A DNA stretch of 64,000 nt from Azonexus sp. (lineage in GTDB: Bacteria > Pseudomonadota > Gammaproteobacteria > Burkholderiales > Rhodocyclaceae), in the NCBI GenBank assembly GCA_017983615.1, contig JAGOBB010000003.1:1-64000 (forward strand), read 5' to 3'. A model generated the notes under the pieces. The model saw nothing but the letters and a program-made list of their open reading frames with translations. It was not told the DNA's origin and did not search any database. The translations under genes were made by a program, and so were the position numbers. This document shows, in pieces, positions 1 to 6,913 of this stretch; position 1 is the first letter of the stretch, and every line of letters starts with the position of its first letter.

Positions 1-87
1 CCTTCCCTTCCCGAACAGGACCGTGAAACAGCAACGCGCCAATGATAGTGAGCATCTCGCTCGCGAAAGTAGGTCAACGCCAGACTC
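1..87 (+). rRNA. rrf: 5S ribosomal RNA, 3' part
   Basis: The window opens inside a 5S rRNA. The stretch CCCGAACAGGACCGTGAAAC, then GCGCCAATGATAGTGAG and GAAAGTAGGTCAACGCCAG, follow the 5S secondary-structure order of loop B/C, helix IV and the closing 3' strand. Roughly the first 30 nt lie outside the window. Two intrinsic terminators follow directly, as expected at the end of an rRNA operon. The exact 3' end is estimated. Confidence 0.9.
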
Positions 88-94
88 CCATTCC

Positions 95-126
95 AAACCC
101 CCGTTACCATCAGGTAACGGGGGTTT
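95..126 (+). terminator. Intrinsic terminator of the rRNA operon (first)
   Basis: A perfect 10-bp stem, CCCCCGTTAC at 98-107 against GTAACGGGGG at 114-123, is flanked by AAA and TTT, so it can act on both strands. Confidence 0.85.
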
Positions 127-141
127 GCCGTTTACGCCACC

Positions 142-178
142 AAAAAGCCCTGGTCGGATTACCGACTGGGGCTTTTTT
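142..178 (+). terminator. Second intrinsic terminator after 5S rRNA
   Basis: GCCC and a 7-bp extension at 147-157 pair with 162-172 around an ATTA loop. Two G-T pairs are present, and seven T follow. It is a second, stronger stop for the rRNA operon. Confidence 0.85.
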
Positions 179-260
179 TGGCAGGAAAATAAAGGCGTAC
201 CGTAGCAGTCGAAGAATGCCGACGAATTCGAGGCGGCAGGTAATGCCCTGTGTTAGAATT

Positions 261-360
261 CGCCTCGGCGGGTCTCCCCGCATTGCAGGGTGGTGAACCT
301 GGTCAGGTCCGGAAGGAAGCAGCCACAGCTACTTACTGCAAGTGCCGGGGGTTAGGCTCG
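261..360 (+). ncRNA. ffs: Signal recognition particle RNA (4.5S type)
   Basis: The universally conserved SRP domain IV segment GGTCAGGTCCGGAAGGAAGC at 301-320 is present, with its GGAA tetraloop and the symmetric and asymmetric internal loops. The flanking GGCGGGTCTCCCCGCA and TGCCGGGGGTTAGGC arms form the rest of a short bacterial hairpin RNA. A TAGAAT -10-like hexamer at 254-259 lies just upstream, but I see no good -35. The position immediately before dnaX is common in proteobacteria. The ends are estimated to within a few bases. Confidence 0.92.
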
Positions 361-392
361 CCACTTTCATTTTCTGCATTGGTGTGGAGCGC

Positions 393-2009
393 ATGAGTTA
401 TCAGGTTCTTGCGCGCAAGTGGCGACCGCGCAATTTTTCTACGCTGGTTGGGCAGGAGCATGTCGTCCGTGCGTTGACGCACGCGCTCTCCGAGCAGCGC
501 TTGCACCACGCCTATCTGTTTACCGGTACGCGGGGGGTCGGCAAGACCACCCTGGCGCGCATCCTCGCGAAATCCCTGAATTGTGAGGCCGGAATCACGG
601 CAACGCCCTGCGGTACTTGTTCGGCTTGCCAGGAAATCGATAGCGGCCGCTTTGTGGACTTGCTTGAAGTCGACGCCGCCACCAATACCCGTGTTGATGA
701 AATGCGGCAGTTGCTCGAGAACGCCGTGTATGCGCCAACACGCGGCCGCTTCAAGGTATATGTGATCGACGAAGTCCATATGCTGTCGAATTCGGCATTC
801 AACGCGATGCTGAAGACCTTGGAAGAGCCCCCGGAACACGTGAAGTTTATTCTCGCGACGACCGATCCTCAGAAAATACCGGTCACTGTGCTCTCGCGTT
901 GCCTGCAATTCAATTTGAAGCAGATGCCCGCGGTGGCAATTACCGGTCATCTTGCGCACATTCTGCAGGCCGAGGCTATCCCGTTCGACGCGGCGGCGCT
1001 GGGACTTGTTGCGCGCTCTGCAGCGGGGAGTATGCGCGATGCGCTTTCTCTGCTCGATCAGGCGATTGCTCACGGTGCGGGTCGTGTCGAGGAGTCACAG
1101 GTGCGGAGCATGCTAGGCTCGGTCGATCAGGATTACCTGTTTGCGATACTTGAGGCCCTGCAGGCTGGCGATGCATCGTCATTGATGCAGGTTGCCGCCG
1201 ACCTGGCCATTCGTAGCCTCTCGTTTTCCGCGGCCCTCCAGGACTTTGGTGCCTTGCTGACGCGTCTTCAGGTGGCTCAGTGCGTACCTGGTGCGATCGA
1301 TGAGGATGAGCCTGAAAGAGATCGTTTGATGGCGCTAGCTGCAGCGTTTTCCCCGGAGTACGTGCAGTTGGCTTACCAGATCGTCAATGTGGGGCGGGCT
1401 GAATTGGCAACCGCACCCGACGAGTATGCCGGGTTCGTGATGACCCTGCTTCGCCTGCATACCTTTCGTCCCAGCAGTGTGGCGGATGTAGTGAATGCCG
1501 TTGCTCCACGTACCAAGTCGCGGATTCAGGCTACAGCTACGGTATTGAGTGCGCCGCCGGTTGCAGTCCACAAGGAGCCGCCTGTTGCGAACGAGGCAGT
1601 TGCCGCCGTGCCCATGACTGGCTCAGACCCGGAAGCGAGTTGGCACCAGATCGTCGCGGCACTTCCTTTGAGTGGGCTTGCAAGGGAGTTGGCGCAGAAT
1701 TGTGAGTTGAGACAACTTGGGGAAGCGCAATGCCTGTTGCGGCTTTCGCCCGGGCAAGGGCATCTTCAAATGAAGCCAGGGCCGGACAGACTGCAGCAGG
1801 CTTTGAGTGAATACTTCGGACGCCCGCTCCAGCTGCGCATCGAGTTGGCTGAAAACGAAATTGATACACCTGCAGTGACTGTGGGTCGTCAACGTCATGA
1901 GCAGCAGGAGCGCGCTGCAACGGCGATCGCCCAGGACACGTTTGTACGCGAGGTCATTCAGTCCTGCGATGCATCGCTCGTCGAATCTTCCATTAAACCA
2001 ATCACCTAA
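393..2009 (+). CDS. dnaX: DNA polymerase III subunits tau/gamma
   Basis: This is the clamp-loader ATPase of the replicative polymerase (538 residues). The N-terminus [15 protein letters not shown] is the family hallmark. Walker A GTRGVGKT lies at residues 45-52, a four-cysteine zinc module follows (C...CGTCSAC), and the Walker B region [10 protein letters not shown] comes next. After the AAA+ part comes the collar domain and a low-complexity linker, then a short domain V-like tail. I set the start at the ATG at 393 rather than an upstream in-frame codon, because the longer reading frame would run through the SRP RNA. I did not see the A-rich slippery heptamer that yields gamma in E. coli. It heads a dnaX-ybaB-recR operon. 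Confidence 0.96.
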   Translation: MSYQVLARKWRPRNFSTLVGQEHVVRALTHALSEQRLHHAYLFTGTRGVGKTTLARILAKSLNCEAGITATPCGTCSACQEIDSGRFVDLLEVDAATNTRVDEMRQLLENAVYAPTRGRFKVYVIDEVHMLSNSAFNAMLKTLEEPPEHVKFILATTDPQKIPVTVLSRCLQFNLKQMPAVAITGHLAHILQAEAIPFDAAALGLVARSAAGSMRDALSLLDQAIAHGAGRVEESQVRSMLGSVDQDYLFAILEALQAGDASSLMQVAADLAIRSLSFSAALQDFGALLTRLQVAQCVPGAIDEDEPERDRLMALAAAFSPEYVQLAYQIVNVGRAELATAPDEYAGFVMTLLRLHTFRPSSVADVVNAVAPRTKSRIQATATVLSAPPVAVHKEPPVANEAVAAVPMTGSDPEASWHQIVAALPLSGLARELAQNCELRQLGEAQCLLRLSPGQGHLQMKPGPDRLQQALSEYFGRPLQLRIELAENEIDTPAVTVGRQRHEQQERAATAIAQDTFVREVIQSCDASLVESSIKPIT

Positions 2010-2022
2010 CGGAGAAATCAAT

Positions 2023-2346
2023 ATGATGAAGGGTGGCTTGGCTGGCCTGATGAAGCAGGCTCAAGCAATGCAGGAAAATATGAAGAAAGCCCAGGCTCAA
2101 TTGGCAGACACCGAAGTCGAAGGAGTCGCCGGAGCCGGGATGGTCAAGGTTTTGATGACTTGCGCCCATGAGGTTCGTCGGGTCAGTATCGATCCGTCCG
2201 TTCTGGATGACAGGGAAATGCTCGAAGACCTGATTGCAGCGGCAGTGAATGACGCTGTACGTCGCGGCGAGGCGCTTAGCCAGGAGAAGATGTCCGGTTT
2301 TACCTCAGGTCTGAATCTGCCCCCGGGTTTCAAGCTGCCGTTCTGA
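2023..2346 (+). CDS. ybaB: Nucleoid-associated protein, YbaB/EbfC family
   Basis: A 107-residue DNA-binding dimer of the YbaB/EbfC family. It begins [20 protein letters not shown], has the family helix, and ends [16 protein letters not shown], the typical proline-rich tail. An SD (GGAG at 2011-2014) sits 8 nt before the ATG and only 13 bases separate it from dnaX. Together with recR four bases downstream this is the classical dnaX-ybaB-recR transcription unit linking clamp loading and recombinational repair. Confidence 0.96.
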   Translation: MMKGGLAGLMKQAQAMQENMKKAQAQLADTEVEGVAGAGMVKVLMTCAHEVRRVSIDPSVLDDREMLEDLIAAAVNDAVRRGEALSQEKMSGFTSGLNLPPGFKLPF

Positions 2347-2350
2347 GTCA

Positions 2351-2950
2351 GTGAATCCCTCGGGTCTTGAATCGCTGATCGAGGCATTGCGCTGTCTGCC
2401 CGGTGTGGGGCCGAAGTCCGCGCAGCGCATGGCCTACCATCTGCTGCAGCGTGACCGTGCCGGCGCCCAGCGCCTGGGAGATTCGGTCTTGCACGCTTTG
2501 CAGGCGATACGGCATTGCCAGCGCTGCAACACCTTTACCGAGGCGGATATCTGTGAGCGCTGCTTGTCGCCGCGTCGCGATCCAAGCCTGTTGTGTGTGG
2601 TCGAGACCCCGGTGGATATGAACATGATGGAGCAGACCTTGAGCTATCAGGGGCTCTACTATGTTCTGATGGGCAGGCTCTCGCCGCTCGATGGCGTCGG
2701 TCCGCGCGAACTCGGGCTCGATCGCCTGATGAACAGGGCCCTTGATGGGGTGGTCAGGGAAGTGATTCTGGCGACCAACTACACCAATGAAGGCGAGGCG
2801 ACGGCCCACTACATCACTGCGATGCTCAAGCCCAAGGGGGTTGGTGTGACGAGAATTGCGCGCGGTGTTCCGGTTGGTGGCGAGCTTGAATACGTCGATA
2901 GCGGTACGCTGGCACAGGCCCTGCGAGAGCGCAAGGCCTGCGGCACGTGA
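2351..2950 (+). CDS. recR: Recombination mediator protein RecR
   Basis: A 199-residue RecFOR-pathway protein that helps load RecA on gapped DNA. Visible features are the N-terminal helix-hairpin-helix ([17 protein letters not shown]), a C4 zinc finger (CQRC...CERC), the Toprim core ([14 protein letters not shown]) and the C-terminal [15 protein letters not shown] segment. Length matches the family. Translation starts at a GTG four bases after ybaB, which suggests translational coupling. A likely -10 element for the following pet operon lies after its stop. Confidence 0.96.
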   Translation: MNPSGLESLIEALRCLPGVGPKSAQRMAYHLLQRDRAGAQRLGDSVLHALQAIRHCQRCNTFTEADICERCLSPRRDPSLLCVVETPVDMNMMEQTLSYQGLYYVLMGRLSPLDGVGPRELGLDRLMNRALDGVVREVILATNYTNEGEATAHYITAMLKPKGVGVTRIARGVPVGGELEYVDSGTLAQALRERKACGT

Positions 2951-2981
2951 CTGCGGCCTTTTATCGGCGGCTCCGATATCG

Positions 2982-2987
2982 TATAAT
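2982..2987 (+). promoter_or_regulatory. Probable -10 element of the petABC promoter
   Basis: A perfect TATAAT hexamer lies 48 bases before the petA start in the recR-petA gap. The -35 region about 17 bases upstream (TTTTAT) is weak, so only the -10 is claimed. Confidence 0.5.
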
Positions 2988-3034
2988 TTAGCGTTTATTT
3001 TTCATCCCATCCAATTCCTTTAGGGGTCAGCGTT

Positions 3035-3631
3035 ATGAGCAATCAAGGAAAAGTGGACTGCGGACGGCGACGTCTGGTCGTCGCGACCGCGGCCGTGGGC
3101 GGGGCGGGTGCGGTTGCCGCGCTCGTGCCGTTCGTCTCCAGTTTGCTTCCATCCGAACGCGCCAAGGCAGCAGGCGCTCCGGTCGAAGTCGATATCAGCA
3201 AGCTCGAGCCGGGTCAGATGATGACCGTCGAGTGGCGCGGCAAGCCGGTGTGGATCATCAATCGCACCAAGGACATGCTCGATACGCTGCCCAAGTTGGC
3301 CGATGCCGTGGCTGACCCGAAGTCCGACAAGGATCAGCAGCCAGCCTACGCCAAGAACGATACCCGTTCGATCAAGCCGGAAGTCATGGTTGTTGTCGGC
3401 ATCTGTACGCACCTTGGTTGCTCGCCTTCCCAAAAGTTCAAGAAGGGCGCCGAAGAAGGCATGCCGGGCGAATGGCAGGGAGGCTTCCTGTGCCCCTGTC
3501 ACGGTTCGACCTTCGACTTCGCCGGCCGTGTTTACAAGGCGAAGCCTGCCCCGACCAACCTTGAAGTGCCGCCGCACGTGTATCTCGCCGATACCCGTAT
3601 CCTGATCGGCGAAGACAAGAAGGGAGCATAA
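3035..3631 (+). CDS. petA: Ubiquinol-cytochrome c reductase, Rieske iron-sulfur subunit
   Basis: The Rieske [2Fe-2S] subunit of the cytochrome bc1 complex (198 residues). The N-terminus carries an RRR twin-arginine-type motif followed by a single hydrophobic anchor (residues about 15-38). The cluster-binding boxes CTHLGC and CPCHGS are intact, with two cysteines and two histidines as ligands plus the disulfide cysteines. It is exported and anchored facing the periplasm, where it takes an electron from quinol and passes it to cytochrome c1. It is the first gene of petABC, three bases before petB. Confidence 0.97.
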   Translation: MSNQGKVDCGRRRLVVATAAVGGAGAVAALVPFVSSLLPSERAKAAGAPVEVDISKLEPGQMMTVEWRGKPVWIINRTKDMLDTLPKLADAVADPKSDKDQQPAYAKNDTRSIKPEVMVVVGICTHLGCSPSQKFKKGAEEGMPGEWQGGFLCPCHGSTFDFAGRVYKAKPAPTNLEVPPHVYLADTRILIGEDKKGA

Positions 3632-3634
3632 GAA

Positions 3635-4936
3635 ATGGCTGCTGGCAATTTCGAAAAATACAAATCCGACGGCTCGCTGGCCGGCAACGCGCTGGAGTGG
3701 GTTGACGCCCGTTTTCCGGCGACTTCCTTGTGGAAGGGCCACCTGTCCGAGTACTACGCCCCCAAGAATTTCAATTTCTGGTATTTCTTCGGTTCCCTGG
3801 CCCTGCTGGTTCTGGTTATTCAGATCGTCACCGGCATTTTCCTGGTCATGCACTACAAGCCGGACGCAGCGCTGAACGCCAACGGCGTGCCGGTGGCCTT
3901 TGCCTCCGTCGAGTACATCATGCGCGACGTACCGGGTGGCTGGCTGATCCGCTACATGCACTCAACCGGCGCTTCGGCTTTCTTCATCGTGGTCTATCTG
4001 CACATGTTCCGTGGTTTACTCTACGGTTCCTACCGCAAGCCGCGTGAATTGACCTGGCTGTTCGGTGTGGCCATCTTCCTGTGCCTGATGGGTGAAGCCT
4101 TCTTCGGCTACCTGCTGCCCTGGGGCCAGATGTCGTACTGGGGCGCCCAGGTTATCGTCAATCTGTTCTCTGCGATTCCCGTCATTGGTGGTGATCTCTC
4201 CCTGATCATCCGCGGCGACTTCGTGGTTGGCGATGCGACCCTGAACCGCTTCTTCTCCTTCCACGTGATCGCCTTCCCGCTCGTGCTGATCGGTCTGGTT
4301 GCTGCTCACGTGCTGGCCCTGCACGAGACCGGCTCGAACAATCCGGACGGTGTCGAGATCAAGGCCAACAAGGACGAGCACGGCATCCCGCGCGACGGCA
4401 TCCCGTTCCACCCGTACTACACGGTCAAGGACATCGTCGGCGTTGTCGTCTTCCTGATGGTCTTCTCGGCCGTGATGTTCTGGGCACCGGAAGGAGGCGG
4501 TTACTTCCTGGAAACGCCGAACTTCTACCCGGCTGACCCGCTGAAGACTCCGCCGCACATCGCGCCGGTCTGGTATTTCACGCCGTTCTACTCGATCCTG
4601 CGTGCCATGGTCTGGAATTTCTTCGGCCTCGACGCCAAGTTCTGGGGCGTGGTTGCGATGGGGGCCTCGGTCGTGATCTTCGCCGGCCTGCCCTGGCTGG
4701 ATCGCAGCCCGGTCAAGTCGATCCGCTATCGCGGCCCGATCACCAAGGCGATGTACACCATTTTCGTGATCTGCTTCTTCATCCTCGGCTATCTGGGCAC
4801 CCTGTCCCCGTCTCCGATGGGCGAACTGGTCTCCCAGGTCTGCACGGTGTTCTATTTCGGCTTCTTCCTGGGCATGCCCTGGTGGTCCCGGATGGACAAG
4901 TTCAAGCCGGTCCCTGACCGCGTGACGATGAAGTGA
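3635..4936 (+). CDS. petB: Cytochrome b of the bc1 complex
   Basis: A 433-residue membrane subunit with the quinol-oxidising and quinone-reducing sites. It has the eight-helix cytochrome b pattern with paired haem histidines (YMHSTGASAFFIVVYLHMFR in helix B and FHVIAFP...AAHVLALH in helix D) and the PWGQMSYWG loop. The Qo-site tetrad is PVWY (in APVWYFTPFYS) rather than PEWY. That variant is known from many beta- and gammaproteobacteria. The C-terminal helices are fused in one chain, unlike split b6/IV. The stop overlaps the alternative petC start region, so the operon is tightly coupled. Confidence 0.97.
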   Translation: MAAGNFEKYKSDGSLAGNALEWVDARFPATSLWKGHLSEYYAPKNFNFWYFFGSLALLVLVIQIVTGIFLVMHYKPDAALNANGVPVAFASVEYIMRDVPGGWLIRYMHSTGASAFFIVVYLHMFRGLLYGSYRKPRELTWLFGVAIFLCLMGEAFFGYLLPWGQMSYWGAQVIVNLFSAIPVIGGDLSLIIRGDFVVGDATLNRFFSFHVIAFPLVLIGLVAAHVLALHETGSNNPDGVEIKANKDEHGIPRDGIPFHPYYTVKDIVGVVVFLMVFSAVMFWAPEGGGYFLETPNFYPADPLKTPPHIAPVWYFTPFYSILRAMVWNFFGLDAKFWGVVAMGASVVIFAGLPWLDRSPVKSIRYRGPITKAMYTIFVICFFILGYLGTLSPSPMGELVSQVCTVFYFGFFLGMPWWSRMDKFKPVPDRVTMK

Positions 4937-4947
4937 GGATGCACAAA

Positions 4948-5667
4948 ATGAAAAAATTCCTGATCGCATTGCTCTTCGCGCCGATCATGGCATTTGCCAG
5001 CAGCGGCAACGTCCACGTCGACAAGTGGCCGGGTTCGGTGAGCGATAAGGCGGCATTGCAGAACGGCGCCAAGCTGTTCGTCAATTACTGCCTGAACTGC
5101 CACGGCGCTTCCTACATGCGCTACAAGAACCTGATGGATCTTGGTTTGACCGAACAGCAGGTTCGCGAAAACCTGATGTTCACGTCCGACAAGATCGGTG
5201 GCCTGATGGCGGTTGCTGCCCGTTCCGACGAGCAGAAGCAATGGTTCGGCGCAACGCCGCCGGATTTGACCATCGTCGCCCGAGCCCGTGGCGAAGCCGG
5301 CAATGCTGCCGCCGGCGCTGACTGGCTCTACACCTATCTGCGTTCCTTCTATCGTGATGCCAACCGTCCGACCGGCTGGAACAACGTGGTGTTCGAAAAC
5401 GTCGGCATGCCGCATATCCTCTACGGTCTGCAGGGCCAGCAAGTGCTGAATCACGAAACGCACAAGCTGGAGCTGGCTGTTCCGGGCTCGATGGCGCCGG
5501 CTGAATTCGACAAGGCGGTTTCCGATCTGGTCGGCTTCATGGTCTGGATGGGCGAGCCGCAGCAGGAGTTCCGCCGGACTCTGGGCTGGTTCGTTCTGGC
5601 CTTCCTGGCTGTTCTCTTCGTTGTCGCCTACGCGCTGAAGAAGGAATACTGGAAAGACATTCACTGA
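4948..5667 (+). CDS. petC: Cytochrome c1
   Basis: The covalent-haem subunit of bc1 (239 residues). A cleavable signal peptide (MKKFLIALLFAPIMAFAS) is followed by the haem c motif CLNCH. A single C-terminal anchor (LGWFVLAFLAVLFVVAYAL) holds the haem domain in the periplasm. Two earlier in-frame starts exist at 4933 and 4939. I prefer the ATG at 4948 because GAGG at 4935-4938 sits at SD distance and the signal peptide then starts with MKK. Confidence 0.96.
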   Translation: MKKFLIALLFAPIMAFASSGNVHVDKWPGSVSDKAALQNGAKLFVNYCLNCHGASYMRYKNLMDLGLTEQQVRENLMFTSDKIGGLMAVAARSDEQKQWFGATPPDLTIVARARGEAGNAAAGADWLYTYLRSFYRDANRPTGWNNVVFENVGMPHILYGLQGQQVLNHETHKLELAVPGSMAPAEFDKAVSDLVGFMVWMGEPQQEFRRTLGWFVLAFLAVLFVVAYALKKEYWKDIH

Positions 5668-5751
5668 TCCGTTAAGGATCGGCTAACGGCATCGCGGGTT
5701 TGGCTCCGGCCAACCCCCCGGTGCCGAATCTCATTTTGAGGGTTACCACAA

Positions 5752-6348
5752 ATGATGAACCTCTACTCGGGTACCACCTGCCCCTTTAGCCATCGCTGCC
5801 GTATCGTCCTGTTCGAAAAGGGCATGGACTTTCAGGTCATCGATGTCGACATGTTCAACAAGCCGGAAGAAATGGCCGCGATCAACCCGCACAACCGCGT
5901 GCCGGTTCTGGTCGAGCGCGATCTCGTCCTGTTCGAGCCGAACATCATCAACGAGTACATCGACGAGCGTTTCCCGCATCCGCAACTGATGCCGGCCGAC
6001 CCGATCATGCGCGCCCGCGCCCGCCAGCTGCTGGTCGGCATGGAGCGCGAAATCTTCTCGTTCATGGAAGTGATCGAGAAGAACGGCAAGACGGCCGACA
6101 AGGCACGTCAGGAAATCCGTGCTCGCCTGACCGAAATCGTGCCGATCTTCAACAAGCAGAAGTTCATGCTGGGTGACGAATTCTCCATGCTCGACGTGGC
6201 CATTGCCCCGTTGCTGTGGCGTCTCGACCATTACGGCATCGACCTTGGCAAGGCGGCTGCACCGCTGATGAAATACGCCGAGCGGATTTTCAGCCGCCAG
6301 GGCTTCATCGACGCGCTGACGCCGTCCGAAAAGGCGATGCGCAAGTAA
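5752..6348 (+). CDS. sspA: Stringent starvation protein A, glutathione S-transferase fold
   Basis: A 198-residue RNA-polymerase-associated protein of the SspA family. The N-terminal thioredoxin-like half has TCPFSHRCRIVLFEKGM and NPHNRVPVLVERDLVLFE. The C-terminal helical half ends near MLDVAIAPLLWRLDHYGI. In the family the glutathione-catalytic residue is not used and the protein acts as a transcription co-regulator in starvation and acid stress. Its place between petABC and sspB is the common betaproteobacterial arrangement. The start could be either of two adjacent ATG codons. Confidence 0.93.
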   Translation: MMNLYSGTTCPFSHRCRIVLFEKGMDFQVIDVDMFNKPEEMAAINPHNRVPVLVERDLVLFEPNIINEYIDERFPHPQLMPADPIMRARARQLLVGMEREIFSFMEVIEKNGKTADKARQEIRARLTEIVPIFNKQKFMLGDEFSMLDVAIAPLLWRLDHYGIDLGKAAAPLMKYAERIFSRQGFIDALTPSEKAMRK

Positions 6349-6351
6349 GGC

Positions 6352-6786
6352 ATGGAACTTCCGTCCACCAAGCCTTACCTGCTGCGAGCCCTCTGGGAGT
6401 GGTGCTGCGATAACGGCTTTACGCCGCATATAGCAGTTGAGGTTGACGAGCGTACCCGCGTCCCGCGCGAATTTGTGCGTGATGGGCAGATTGTACTCAA
6501 CCTCGGTCCGAGCGCGACCAACAAGTTGCAGATCGGCAACGATTACATCGAGTTCCAGGCCCGCTTCGGCGGCGTGGCGCGCGACTTGTCGGTGCCGGTC
6601 GAGCGGGTCTCGGCGATCTACGCCCGCGAGAATGGCGCCGGTATGGCCTTTGAGATTGATGGCGAGGCGGTGCTTGCCGATGAGGACTATTTGGCGCCCG
6701 AAGTTGCAGATGACACGCCTGACGATCCGCCGCCGGAACCGCCGCGCCCAGAAGGAGGGCGTCCCAAGCTGCAGCGCATCAAATAG
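6352..6786 (+). CDS. sspB: ClpXP protease specificity-enhancing factor SspB
   Basis: A 144-residue adaptor that delivers ssrA-tagged proteins to ClpXP. The conserved N-terminal domain (STKPYLLRALWEWCCDNG, then HIAVEVD and RVPREFVRDGQIVLNL) is intact. It is followed by a disordered acidic-proline linker and a short basic tail ending KLQRIK, the typical ClpX-binding module. It starts three bases after sspA. A copy of the GCTACGGTCG repeat starts right after its stop. Confidence 0.95.
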   Translation: MELPSTKPYLLRALWEWCCDNGFTPHIAVEVDERTRVPREFVRDGQIVLNLGPSATNKLQIGNDYIEFQARFGGVARDLSVPVERVSAIYARENGAGMAFEIDGEAVLADEDYLAPEVADDTPDDPPPEPPRPEGGRPKLQRIK

Positions 6787-6790
6787 GGAC

Positions 6791-6828
6791 GAATGCTACG
6801 GTCGATGCACCAAAAAGGGGAAATTCCA
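6791..6828 (+). repeat. GCTACGGTCG dispersed repeat, copy in sspB-nasA gap
   Basis: The core GCTACGGTCG is at 6795-6804, followed by a short spacer, AAAAAGGGG and an A-rich run. The spacer reads ATGCACC, which makes TGCACC-N5-GGGGAA, a weak NtrC-like dyad, about 65 bases before the sigma-54 element of nasA. Confidence 0.75.
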
Positions 6829-6874
6829 GTGATGGATTTCCCCTTTCTTCATGCAAGTCCATGATTTTTCGTTA

Positions 6875-6890
6875 TGGCATAGGTGTTGCT
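6875..6890 (+). promoter_or_regulatory. Sigma-54 promoter of nasA
   Basis: TGGCAT-N5-TTGCT matches the -24/-12 consensus with the essential GG and GC separated by 10 bases. Predicted transcription starts about 12 bases after the -12, only some 13 bases before the nasA ATG. So nasA, unlike the other nitrogen genes here, has no room for an RNA leader. Confidence 0.75.
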
Positions 6891-6913
6891 CAAGCCCTGC
6901 CGGAAGGAAAATC

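Noticed and set aside
199..210. ACCGTAGC near position 200 as a degenerate repeat copy
   Set aside because: Only eight bases match and the flanks do not align. It is too weak to claim.
393..2009. Programmed frameshift in dnaX making gamma
   Set aside because: I see no A-AAA-AAG slippery sequence followed by a stem and SD. The tail reads straight to a normal stop.
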